Shown here one piece after another: positions 24,885 through 32,532 of a stretch of 33,788 nt of DNA. Location of the stretch: the NCBI GenBank assembly GCA_013393415.1, contig JABXHI010000065.1, positions 1 through 33,788 of the forward strand. Direction: 5' to 3'. Position 1 is the stretch's first letter, and each line of letters opens with the position of its first letter. The position numbers and the translations under genes are program-made. The notes under the pieces were generated by a model, which searched no databases, had not been told where the DNA came from, and saw only the letters and a program-made list of their open reading frames with translations. The stretch is from Micrococcaceae bacterium. Its GTDB lineage: Bacteria; Actinomycetota; Actinomycetes; Actinomycetales; Micrococcaceae.

Positions 24885-26050
24885 CAATGGCCGTTCCCCC
24901 CGGATACAACCAACAACGCAACCTGACGCATGTTCTGCCATCAATGGCCGCAAGTCTGGGCGCAAACATCCCCAATACATTGGATCTCCCACGGGCTAAC
25001 GCTGCTATTTTGCTGCTTGTCGACGGTCTGGGACTGGAGCAACTAGAACAGTATGCAGCACATGCGCCGTGTATGCGTAGCGTGATGCAGAAACAATCTG
25101 CGGCACAAACCGAAATGTCGTCGGTGTTTCCATCAACGACCGCTGCTGGCTTGTCATCTCTGGGTACGGGATTAGCACCGGGTGAACACGGTTTAGTCGG
25201 CTACGATGTCTACGATCCGGATCGAGACGTGGTGATAAACCAACTAGGTGGTTGGGATGAACGGACCGACCCGGATCTTTGGCAACCGAATCTCACGGTT
25301 TTTGAAGCGCTCAATGCACAGCGCGAGTCCGGACAACACCAGATTGCGCCGGTGGCCGTATCGCTATCGGCTTTTGAAACATCAGCGTTGACCAGAGCAT
25401 CGCTGCAGGGGCCCCGGTTTGTTGGCGAGAACCACCTCGCGAAGCGCTTCAACCGGGCCGCTGCTGAAGCACAACAACCAGGTGCTTTGGTCTATTTGTA
25501 TGTGAATGAGCTTGATAAAGCAGGGCATCAGTATGGTCCGGGGTCGAGTCAGTGGTTGGAAGTATTAGAGGAAATTGACTCCAACATGAAACGCATGACA
25601 CGAAAATTACCTGCTGGCACGCTGGCTGCTCTGACCGCAGATCACGGCATGGTGCACATTGAAGAAGACCATCGCATTGATTATTCCCAGGATGCAGAGT
25701 TGATAGCCAACGTGGCGCATACAGCGGGTGAACCGCGCATGGTTCAACTACATTTTGAACTTGAGGCATCAGAGTCGGAGAGGGCCAAGACCCACGAAGA
25801 GTGGACGAAACGATTTGGTGACCGGGCTTGGATTGTCACACGAAACGAAGCCATTGCTGCAGGGTGGTTTGGTTCAGTTGATGACCGTGTCCGACCACGC
25901 ATCGGCGACCTTATTGTCGCAAGCCATGCGCCTATCGCGCTGTATGATGCGCGTCGGGCGGCCCCTCAGAGTTTCGCTATGGTTGGACATCATGGCGCAC
26001 CAACGCCCAGCGAGGTCCGGGTACCATGGCTACTGTTTCGCCAGCCTTAA
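24881..26050 (+). CDS. Alkaline phosphatase superfamily hydrolase (nucleotide pyrophosphatase/phosphodiesterase type)
   Basis: 389 residues, no signal peptide. Metal and catalytic residues of the phosphodiesterase branch are visible: Asp48 in LLLVDGLG; nucleophile Thr86 or Thr87 in SVFPSTTAAGL; Asp and His in YVNELDKAGHQYGP; Asp-His in LTADHGMVHI; and a late His in MVGHHGAPTPSE. Together these give the usual two-zinc site. The substrate cannot be told from sequence; related proteins are annotated as phosphodiesterases or nucleotide pyrophosphatases. ATG 24881 overlaps the DUF5998 stop. A second ATG two codons on is equally possible. The stop lies 3 bases from the convergent sepH stop. Confidence 0.87.
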   Translation: MTMAVPPGYNQQRNLTHVLPSMAASLGANIPNTLDLPRANAAILLLVDGLGLEQLEQYAAHAPCMRSVMQKQSAAQTEMSSVFPSTTAAGLSSLGTGLAPGEHGLVGYDVYDPDRDVVINQLGGWDERTDPDLWQPNLTVFEALNAQRESGQHQIAPVAVSLSAFETSALTRASLQGPRFVGENHLAKRFNRAAAEAQQPGALVYLYVNELDKAGHQYGPGSSQWLEVLEEIDSNMKRMTRKLPAGTLAALTADHGMVHIEEDHRIDYSQDAELIANVAHTAGEPRMVQLHFELEASESERAKTHEEWTKRFGDRAWIVTRNEAIAAGWFGSVDDRVRPRIGDLIVASHAPIALYDARRAAPQSFAMVGHHGAPTPSEVRVPWLLFRQP

Positions 26051-26053
26051 GCC

Positions 26054-27301
26054 CTAGGTATCTTTTCGAGTCCCGAAGATAATTTCGTCCCAGCTTGGCA
26101 CCGTGGGACGTCGACGAGACTTGCCAGATGGCTCAGTAGTCTTGAGCGCTTCTGCGGTGTCCTCGTCTCCCATATCGTCGAAAACATCAGTCTGGCCTTC
26201 TAGCTGCTGGTCTGTCGACTCGTCATCCTGTTCAGAGTCATCAGCTTCGAAGTGGCCCGCAACGACTTCTTGGCCATTCCAGCGTGCAGGGTCGTCAGCA
26301 TCCTCATCAGACCACGCGATTTCGATTTCGGTGGTCCAATCCGACATCTCTTGGTCATCGGTAGCCACATCGTCTTCGTCGTGAGATACCACGAGTTTTG
26401 GACGCTGTAGTGTAGCCGGTTCCTCGTCCCGGGTGATCATGGCGGCCAACTCGTCATCCGACTCTTCATCTACGCCTAGGCGTTGTCCACGCCGAGCCTG
26501 TAATACATCCAACAGCTCTTCGTGCGACTCATGATCGGCGTGCTGTTGGGAATCGCTCGCTGAGCTGTCAGACTCGACGTTATACGGCGCGTCAGTCACC
26601 GTGCTGAGACGGTTGCGAGGTGTCGTGGCTGCTACTGGAGAGTCGGCAGGGCCGAATTCACTGAGCACTTGCGCCCAACGGTTGGCGTTCTCTAGATGCT
26701 GCGATTGCAGTTTGTATGTCCATAACGCCGGGGGAGGATCGCCAATGGAAGAATCTCCGAGCCCCTGGATGGAGAAGTTCGCAGAAATAGTCCAGAGTGC
26801 CGAGTCAGTTTCACGCCAAGCATCCCATTCGACTGTTTCAGGATCAAGGCCCATGGCTTCTAGCCGGTGGGCTACCATTTCTCCTAAAAGTGCAGGGTCA
26901 TCGCCAAACACTGATTCATAAGCATGATTACCTAATTGGGGTGCTGCGACCTCTAATTCTTGCGCCTGCCGTGCAATCCAATCACGTTCGGCCACAATAG
27001 GGGTTGCATAGACTTCTAATCTCTCGCGATTCACGTCGTGGTGAACGGCTAACTCATCGATCGTGGCACCGGCACGCAACATTGTTTGAATTTCACGTGG
27101 CGAGAGTTCTTCGGCGGCTTCATCCGCTGCTGCAGCCGAAGGTCGACCGATTGGGCGCGTCGCGGCGTTTCGTAGCGCGTCGGTAATTGGTAGATAGAAT
27201 TCTTCACCGTCGCTGGTGGACAAGACGAGCTCGTCGCCGTTGTCGGCTACTCCTACTAACCGAAGCCGACGAGCGGATTCGTGCGTGATAGATGAACCCA
27301 T
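26054..27301 (-). CDS. sepH: Septation protein SepH (DUF3071)
   Basis: 415 residues. SepH is an actinobacterial cell-division protein that binds FtsZ and stimulates its assembly. The conserved N-terminal part starts at residue 1 with RRLRLVGVADNGDELVL, and its helix-turn-helix-like core (about 85-130) reads LSPREIQTMLRAGATIDELA, then VHHDVNRERLEVYA. The middle (about 240-390) is low-complexity and strongly acidic, probably disordered. The C-terminus ends in the conserved RPTVPSWDEIIFG, typical of the family. Start ATG 27299-27301 has a good GGAGG 6 bases upstream; an in-frame upstream start at 27358 is rejected because the family begins here. Confidence 0.92.
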   Translation of the reverse strand: MGSSITHESARRLRLVGVADNGDELVLSTSDGEEFYLPITDALRNAATRPIGRPSAAAADEAAEELSPREIQTMLRAGATIDELAVHHDVNRERLEVYATPIVAERDWIARQAQELEVAAPQLGNHAYESVFGDDPALLGEMVAHRLEAMGLDPETVEWDAWRETDSALWTISANFSIQGLGDSSIGDPPPALWTYKLQSQHLENANRWAQVLSEFGPADSPVAATTPRNRLSTVTDAPYNVESDSSASDSQQHADHESHEELLDVLQARRGQRLGVDEESDDELAAMITRDEEPATLQRPKLVVSHDEDDVATDDQEMSDWTTEIEIAWSDEDADDPARWNGQEVVAGHFEADDSEQDDESTDQQLEGQTDVFDDMGDEDTAEALKTTEPSGKSRRRPTVPSWDEIIFGTRKDT

Positions 27302-27388
27302 GCAAGGCCTCCGAACATATACTGCTTCTTTGTGAACTCTGCCATGCAAGCCTGACAAAAGGTCGGAATTACACCGGTGTGGCGCGGA

Positions 27389-27417
27389 TTTATAGCGTCA
27401 TCTCAGCCACATATCTA
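27389..27417 (-). promoter_or_regulatory. Candidate sepH promoter
   Basis: On the minus strand TAGATA (27412-27417; 4 of 6) and TATAAA (27389-27394) are separated by 17 bp. The predicted start is about 80 bases upstream of the sepH ATG. The rest of the 298-bp gap up to the DUF4193 gene shows only weak promoter-like words and no gene. Confidence 0.38.
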
Positions 27418-27599
27418 TCAGCCATAACTTCAGACTTGCATTGTAGGCGGCAATAAGGTTAGATCACCACGAAAACATGAGTCGGAATCCGCCCAAGGTG
27501 AATCTGACTCACAGATCTGAGCCTTCGTGATAAAACGTAGATCAGCATCTGAACATATGCATCAAAACATGATGTGACAACCTACCGAATGCGAGATTC

Positions 27600-27899
27600 A
27601 TGGCTACGGACTACGACGCCCCCCGCAAGAACGATGACGAACTTCGCGAGGACTCCATCGAGGAACTGCAGAACCGTCGGACTGACACCCAGTCCGCTGC
27701 AGTTGACGAGGATGAGGCCGAAGCCGCGGAAGGATTTGAACTTCCTGGCGCGGACCTCTCCGATGAAGAACTCCAAGTGACCGTTCTGCCGGCGCAGCAA
27801 GATGAATTCACGTGTGCCTCCTGCTTCCTGGTACGCCACCGTTCCCAGGTCGCGATGGAGGAAGACGGCATGCTTTACTGCACGGACTGCATGGGCTAA
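27600..27899 (+). CDS. DUF4193 family zinc-ribbon-like protein
   Basis: A 99-residue acidic protein with the family opening MATDYDAPRK. A long Asp/Glu-rich middle follows, and the C-terminal pair C-x2-C (FTCASCFLV, 72-75 region) and C-x2-C (LYCTDCMG) suits one zinc ion. The function is unknown. It is near-universal in Actinobacteria, usually beside DUF3093 and dut, as here. The ATG is preceded by GCGAGA only, so initiation may rely on a weak site. A transcription terminator follows about 60 bases after the stop. Confidence 0.92.
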   Translation: MATDYDAPRKNDDELREDSIEELQNRRTDTQSAAVDEDEAEAAEGFELPGADLSDEELQVTVLPAQQDEFTCASCFLVRHRSQVAMEEDGMLYCTDCMG

Positions 27900-27904
27900 A
27901 AGTT

Positions 27905-27929
27905 GTGCGCCGTCCACACGGCGTGCACT
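27905..27929 (+). other. Small GC-rich hairpin after DUF4193
   Basis: GCCGT and ACGGC pair around CCAC, and the outer GTGC/GCAC can extend the stem with a bulge. It lacks a T-run and is probably a 3'-end structure ahead of the main terminator. Confidence 0.3.
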
Positions 27930-27955
27930 GACGTAAAATCACAAAAAATAACACC

Positions 27956-27991
27956 AAAGGGGCCTTGCCGTGTGATCACGGTTGCCCCTTT
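27956..27991. terminator. Bidirectional terminator between DUF4193 and DUF3093
   Basis: AAAGGGGC (27956-27963) pairs with GCCCCTTT (27984-27991). An inner CCGTG/CACGG stem sits around TGAT with a small internal loop. It is centred in the gap between convergent genes (27899 and 28018). Confidence 0.75.
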
Positions 27992-28017
27992 GACTTATTT
28001 AACAACAAATTGTGTGA

Positions 28018-28602
28018 CTATTGTTCTTGCTGCCGCTGTTCGGCTTCGAGCTGTTCACGCTCAGCATCAATGAGCCACTGCGGAATATCTTCATCGTCTT
28101 TGACTTCCGGATCTTCTGGGGTGAACATGGAGCCGCCCAGGGCTTCGGTCAGCGCTTCGGGATGGGAAGTTGAGGTCAACCAGTACGGTGTGCGATCTTG
28201 ACGATCTTCAATTTGAATTCGCACAACCGATTTGATCCAGCTGCGCAAATGGAGAAATGCTAGGCCGTGAAGGTTTGGGCCGCGTTGTTCAAAGGCATCA
28301 TCTCCACGGTAGCCAGTCACAGTCCCAACGTGTTCGCGTGCAATGGTGGCGCGTCCGACCTGTACATGCGTGGTAGATACGGTGATATCGGTGGTCGAGG
28401 ACAATAATATCAACACGGTGACCAGCGCTAAGACGACGCCCGAACCAATACCCCAACCGGTTCCGAAGGGAGCCAACGTGAGCCAGCCAATCCCAGCGGC
28501 AATAAGCACGATAAGCCACATAGGCCAGGTAGGCCGCAGTGTCTCCTGGTATACAATCGGTGAGCCGCCGGGCCCAATTCGCGTGTCAGCATTTTCAGTC
28601 AT
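28018..28602 (-). CDS. DUF3093 family membrane protein
   Basis: A 194-residue protein with two hydrophobic segments (about 26-45 and 51-68), followed by a soluble domain starting at TDITVSTTHVQVGRATIA. PYWLTSTSHPEALTEAL is the family's conserved late block (it resembles a PH-like fold in which the target residues of a membrane-associated domain occur). The C-terminal 35 residues are Glu/Gln-rich. The function is unknown. Divergent from dut across a 112-bp gap; convergent with DUF4193. Confidence 0.88.
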   Translation of the reverse strand: MTENADTRIGPGGSPIVYQETLRPTWPMWLIVLIAAGIGWLTLAPFGTGWGIGSGVVLALVTVLILLSSTTDITVSTTHVQVGRATIAREHVGTVTGYRGDDAFEQRGPNLHGLAFLHLRSWIKSVVRIQIEDRQDRTPYWLTSTSHPEALTEALGGSMFTPEDPEVKDDEDIPQWLIDAEREQLEAEQRQQEQ

Positions 28603-28714
28603 GAATCCCAGCCTACAGCGCGAGTTGATGTTGCCACCATTTTGGGTATTCCCCGTTGCTGGTCGCTAGACTAAGAGCCGGCACTACTGATATAGAACCA
28701 GGAGAAGGCGCGAG

Positions 28715-29203
28715 ATGTCAGACGGACAATCTACAGACGAGCAGTCGCCGCATCAGCTCACCATAGAAGTGACGATGCTGGATGCGGAGCTGAACGCGCC
28801 AGAATACGCGCTGCCAGGCGATGCAGGGGCAGACCTCGTCACGACCATCGATGTCACCCTGCATCCCGGACAACGCCAACTTGTCCCAACCGGCGTGGCC
28901 ATGGCGATTCCCAACGGCTTTGCCGGATTTGTACATCCACGTTCTGGGCTAGCAGTGCGCGCCGGGCTGAGTGTGGTGAACGCGCCCGGTACGATCGATG
29001 CAGGGTACCGCGGCGAAATCAAAGTGCCCCTCATTAATCTTGATCCCACTGAAACGATTCAACTGCGGCGTGGCGAACGTATCGCACAGTTGGTGATCCA
29101 GCCTGTGTACCAAGCGAACTTTGTGGACGTTGACGAACTGCCGGAGACCGCACGCAACGATGGTGGCTTTGGTTCCACCGGAGGCTTTGGCACACGGCAG
29201 TAG
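28715..29203 (+). CDS. dut: dUTP diphosphatase (dUTPase)
   Basis: 162 residues. It hydrolyses dUTP to dUMP and pyrophosphate, keeping uracil out of DNA and feeding thymidylate synthesis; the family works as a homotrimer. All five motifs are present: PGDAGADL (1), HPRSGLA (2), [16 protein letters not shown] (3, with the catalytic Asp and substrate-stacking Tyr), [10 protein letters not shown] (4) and [13 protein letters not shown] (5). AGGAGAAGG lies about 8 bases before ATG 28715. The next gene follows after 39 bases, suggesting an operon with DUF3710 and DUF3159. Confidence 0.97.
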   Translation: MSDGQSTDEQSPHQLTIEVTMLDAELNAPEYALPGDAGADLVTTIDVTLHPGQRQLVPTGVAMAIPNGFAGFVHPRSGLAVRAGLSVVNAPGTIDAGYRGEIKVPLINLDPTETIQLRRGERIAQLVIQPVYQANFVDVDELPETARNDGGFGSTGGFGTRQ

Positions 29204-29242
29204 TTCGTCGGATTTTCGTAATCTAAAGGAGAGTTTTTCACG

Positions 29243-29950
29243 ATGCTTTTTGGACGCAATAGAAACGTTCAAGCCGAAACAGTCGTTTTGCCCGAGCACC
29301 TGCGGGATGATGATGACGTCCCAGCTGCTGATGAGCGTCCAGAAGGTCCCTTCGATATCCTCGAAGTAGAGTCCAGAGACTTCAGCAAAGGCTATATGGA
29401 CCTCGGAGCCATCAAAGTGCCGATGCGCAAAAAGGTTTCATACCGTCTGGAGCAAGAACAGGCAAAGCAAAAAGTCTTCGCGGTCTCAGCCGTACACGAA
29501 AACTCAACACTACAGATTCAAGCGTTTGCCGCACCTCGTTCAGGTGGTCAATGGGACGAGATTCGCCAAGAAATGTACGATCAGAATAAGACCGCAAAAG
29601 GTGCCGGCGTCACCATCGAAGAAGGGGAATTTGGTGATGAATTGCTCATTCGCATCCCAGCCGAGCTGCCCGACGGACGCAAGGGTGAACGCATTGCTCG
29701 GTTCTTAGGCATTGATGGGCCACGGTGGATGATTCGTGCGATGATCATGGGCAAAGCGGCGCTGAACAAAAACGAAGCCGGCATGCTCTATGAGATTCTA
29801 AAAAATACGGTCATCGATCGCGGTGACGCGCCCCTGCCGGCTCGCCAAATGTTGGAACTGACCCCGCCTGAAAACGTCCAAGCAGCGATGCGAGAAGCCG
29901 CTGCACGACGTCGCCAAGAAGCGAAGCAGGCACGGACAAAACCTGAGTAA
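29243..29950 (+). CDS. DUF3710 family protein
   Basis: 235 residues, soluble. Family-typical segments are LEVESRDFSKGYMDLGAIKV, RFLGIDGPRWMIRAMIMGKA and the basic Ala/Arg-rich C-terminus (AAARRRQEAKQAR). The function is unknown. It is nearly always encoded immediately after dut in actinobacteria. AAAGGAG about 11 bases before ATG 29243 supports the start. The next gene starts 15 bases after its stop. Confidence 0.9.
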   Translation: MLFGRNRNVQAETVVLPEHLRDDDDVPAADERPEGPFDILEVESRDFSKGYMDLGAIKVPMRKKVSYRLEQEQAKQKVFAVSAVHENSTLQIQAFAAPRSGGQWDEIRQEMYDQNKTAKGAGVTIEEGEFGDELLIRIPAELPDGRKGERIARFLGIDGPRWMIRAMIMGKAALNKNEAGMLYEILKNTVIDRGDAPLPARQMLELTPPENVQAAMREAAARRRQEAKQARTKPE

Positions 29951-29965
29951 TACACCGGCTAGGAA

Positions 29966-30748
29966 ATGCAGTCCAAAGCCGAACCAGAAACGAGCATCCT
30001 ATTGAGCAGCGCTGACGACCACCCCGAACACGACGACCAACTTCAACAGGTAGCGAAACGTCTTGCCGGCCAAACTTCAGTGACCTCGACTGGAGACCTT
30101 GACCTACTGGGTTCGGTTGGTGGAATACGGGGCATCGCTGAAGCGATAGTACCGGCATTGGTATTCTTGGTGACCTTTATTGTCACAACCGACGTGTGGG
30201 CATCAGCCATTTTGGCGGTTGGACTTGCTGCACTGGCCAGCGTGCTACGACTCATTCAGCGCCAGCCAATGACCCAAGCGCTGGCAGGTGTCATTGGTGT
30301 GGCCGTCTCGGCTGGCGTCGCGCTAATGCAAGATGATGCCCGTGGATACTATGTGATCGGGTTTTATATCTCTGCGGCCTACGGTCTCGCTTTTGCCCTC
30401 TCGATGGCAGTTAAATGGCCTATCATGGGCCTGATCTATGGCTGGATTCGCGGTGAGGGAGTCAGCTGGCAGAAGCAACCTTATCGACGAAAAAAGTACC
30501 AAATAGCCACGTTGTTGATGGTACTGGTGTTCGCTGCTCGGCTCGTCGTGCAACTTCCCATGTATTGGGCTGATGATGTCGTTGCCCTGGGTACAGCACG
30601 ATTAGTTATGGGCGTACCGTTATATGCGCTGGTGCTGTGGTTTGGTTGGCTCGTGTCACGTCCGGCAAATGCCCGTCTACGTGTTGACCCGAAGAGTTCA
30701 GATGACGACGCCCCTGTGCATGAAGAAGAAATAGACCCAAGAATATGA
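29966..30748 (+). CDS. DUF3159 family integral membrane protein
   Basis: 260 residues with about five hydrophobic segments: IVPALVFLVTFIVTT, ASAILAVGLAALASV, ALAGVIGVAVSAGVALM, YYVIGFYISAAYGLAFAL and a late YALVLWFGWLVSR. The cytosolic N-terminal part (about 50 residues) is polar. The conserved IYGWIRGEGVSWQ block marks the family. The function is unknown. AGGA lies only one base from the ATG, so initiation looks weak or coupled to DUF3710, 15 bases upstream. In many relatives an OB-fold protein and potassium-uptake (Trk) genes sit nearby; they are absent here. Confidence 0.88.
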   Translation: MQSKAEPETSILLSSADDHPEHDDQLQQVAKRLAGQTSVTSTGDLDLLGSVGGIRGIAEAIVPALVFLVTFIVTTDVWASAILAVGLAALASVLRLIQRQPMTQALAGVIGVAVSAGVALMQDDARGYYVIGFYISAAYGLAFALSMAVKWPIMGLIYGWIRGEGVSWQKQPYRRKKYQIATLLMVLVFAARLVVQLPMYWADDVVALGTARLVMGVPLYALVLWFGWLVSRPANARLRVDPKSSDDDAPVHEEEIDPRI

Positions 30749-30825
30749 CACTTCGCTACACAGTGATACATCACACTAGGTGGGCGACTAATATAGTGGG
30801 AAAGACATTGATAACTGAATTAAGC

Positions 30826-30860
30826 GTGAAAATCGGTTTGCCGAGTTTCACACGGAAACC
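30826..30860 (+). other. Leader region with alternative hairpins before the RNA methyltransferase
   Basis: GTGAAA (30826-30831) pairs with TTTCAC (30846-30851), with inner CGG/CCG around TTTG. The alternative GGTTT (30835-30839) with AAACC (30856-30860) uses overlapping bases. A TAATAT (30789-30794) could be the -10 of a promoter ahead of it. Whether this does anything is unknown. Confidence 0.28.
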
Positions 30861-30893
30861 ACACTCACTACACAACTTGAAGCAGGCCGATCA

Positions 30894-32372
30894 ATGACAA
30901 GCACAGATGCACAAACTGCCGCGCACCTGGCGGAGCAGGACAAAGATGCGGGTGAAATTCTCACATTAGAAGTCGGTGCGATGGCTCACGGCGGACATTG
31001 CGTGGCACGCCATGACGGACGCGTCATTTTCGTGCGGCATGCCATCCCCGGGGAAATTGTCAATGCTGCTGTGACCGCTGGAGGGGAGGACGCTCGCTTC
31101 TGGCGGGCCGACACGGTTTCTGTGGTGCGGCCGTCTGAGTTTCGCCGTTCCCATCAGTGGAAGCTGGCCGATTCTATTCGGGCACACGCCTCTGGGCGCC
31201 ATCCCGTTGGTGGTGCAGAATTCGGGCACATCACCTTGGAACACCAACGTCGGCTCAAAGCGCAGGTTTTTCGTGACACCATGACACGGATTGGCCAGCT
31301 CAACGTTGAAGCACAAGTCGTCGGTGTTGCTGAAGACGAACCAACTGGGCTGCACTGGCGCACACGAAACGCCTTCTCAGTAACCTCTTCGGGACGATTG
31401 GCCATGAACGTGCATCGGTCAGCCACAGTGGTCCCTGTGCGCAATATTCCGCTGGGCGTTCGTCAACTGGATGCACTACAACTCTGGGATATCGATTTCT
31501 CCGGGGCAGGACGGGTTGAAGTAGCCACGCCTGGCCATGGCGAGGAAGTGCTCGTCGTGATCTTCCCGTTAGACGCGGTAGCTGCCAATAAGAAACTTCT
31601 TGAGCAGCATATTGGCCAGTGGCGCAAGCGTCTCATCCATTTGCCTTCGAAGGTTTCTGTTGTAGTGGGGCTCCGTTCTCAGCAGTTTGGACCCCTCGAG
31701 ATGATACGTCTGCGCGGACGAACCTGGCTCAATGAGGTAGTCGAAACCGAGAAATACGGTTCCCACACGTTCCGCATTTCCGGAGACGGCTTCTGGCAGG
31801 TTCACCGAGACGCTCCCGAAACCCTTGTTAACGCCGTGATGGACGCACTCGACGTACAACCCGGCCAGGTCATCGCGGATCTCTACGGGGGAGCCGGTCT
31901 GTTTTCGAAGTTCATCGCAGACGGAGTTGGTGAAGACGGGGTCGTGTTGTCCGTGGAAGCTTCACCCGGTGCTTCGCGCGATGCCCGCAAAAATTTGCAC
32001 GATACAAAGCAAGCCTTCGTAATCAATGGGCTGACCGACCGCATTCTTGGTTCATGGGTACAACGTCCTCACGCGCCGATTGCGAAAGGTGGCCTCGCTG
32101 ATCAACGAGTGGACTCGGTCGTACTCGACCCGCCTCGGGCAGGCGCAGGCCGAGCTACAATTACTCGGATTCACCAGTTGGCTGCGGAGAAAATCGTGTA
32201 CGTATCGTGTGATCCCGCATCGTTTGCACGAGACACGAAATGGCTGGTCGAACACGGCTGGGAGATTGAAGAATCTACCATTTACGATCTGTTTCCAGAC
32301 ACCTTCCATATGGAGATGGTTACCACATTTCGCCCCTCAGCCGCGCTGAGACAATCACGCAATGACGCGTAA
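30894..32372 (+). CDS. TRAM-domain class I SAM-dependent RNA methyltransferase (TrmA/RlmD family)
   Basis: 492 residues; predicted to make 5-methyluridine in rRNA or tRNA. The N-terminal TRAM domain (about 20-85) is seen as LEVGAMAHGGHCVARHDGRV. The methyltransferase domain has the SAM loop DLYGGAGLFSKFIADGVG, the acidic VEASPGA, LDPPRAGAG, the nucleophile Cys439 in VSCDPASFARD and a general-base Glu in FHMEMVTTF. The cysteines that bind a 4Fe-4S cluster in RlmD are missing after the TRAM domain. Which uridine is targeted cannot be told. The start ATG 30894 follows a 145-base gap, so it probably has its own promoter. Confidence 0.92.
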   Translation: MTSTDAQTAAHLAEQDKDAGEILTLEVGAMAHGGHCVARHDGRVIFVRHAIPGEIVNAAVTAGGEDARFWRADTVSVVRPSEFRRSHQWKLADSIRAHASGRHPVGGAEFGHITLEHQRRLKAQVFRDTMTRIGQLNVEAQVVGVAEDEPTGLHWRTRNAFSVTSSGRLAMNVHRSATVVPVRNIPLGVRQLDALQLWDIDFSGAGRVEVATPGHGEEVLVVIFPLDAVAANKKLLEQHIGQWRKRLIHLPSKVSVVVGLRSQQFGPLEMIRLRGRTWLNEVVETEKYGSHTFRISGDGFWQVHRDAPETLVNAVMDALDVQPGQVIADLYGGAGLFSKFIADGVGEDGVVLSVEASPGASRDARKNLHDTKQAFVINGLTDRILGSWVQRPHAPIAKGGLADQRVDSVVLDPPRAGAGRATITRIHQLAAEKIVYVSCDPASFARDTKWLVEHGWEIEESTIYDLFPDTFHMEMVTTFRPSAALRQSRNDA

Positions 32373-32395
32373 CCCGCGTTAGAATAAAAGCCACG

Positions 32396-32427
32396 CCGCC
32401 CACGCATGCGTTGACCGGGCTGGGCGG
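32396..32427 (+). other. Inverted repeat CCGCCCA/TGGGCGG after the RNA methyltransferase
   Basis: Seven-base arms at 32396-32402 and 32421-32427 with an 18-base loop that holds the first direct-repeat copy. There is no T-run; it is a possible weak terminator. Confidence 0.3.
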
Positions 32428-32469
32428 TTCGCACCGGCAGTGCCCTGGCGCGTCACTTGCATGCGTTGA
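32404..32469. repeat. Direct repeat GCATGCGTTGA in the acnA upstream region
   Basis: Two exact 11-bp copies at 32404-32414 and 32459-32469, 55 bp apart. The second copy carries the TTGA of a candidate -35 (TTGAGC 32466-32471, 16 bp, GACAAT 32488-32493). The dyad GCATGC is inside each copy. They could be paired sites for an acnA regulator. Confidence 0.4.
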
Positions 32470-32498
32470 GCGACACGGCTTACACAGGACAATGGAAT

Positions 32499-32514
32499 CG
32501 CCCCCCCGTGGGCG
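32499..32514 (+). other. GC hairpin just before the acnA ribosome site
   Basis: CGCCC and GGGCG can pair within the C-rich run at 32499-32514, 6 bases before GAGGAG. It could lower or regulate translation of acnA. Confidence 0.28.
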
Positions 32515-32532
32515 GGAAAAGAGGAGTCCACT

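Noticed and set aside
26103..26384. Ser-rich plus-strand frame antisense to sepH
   Set aside because: It is the complement of the acidic, low-complexity SepH middle region, not a protein gene.
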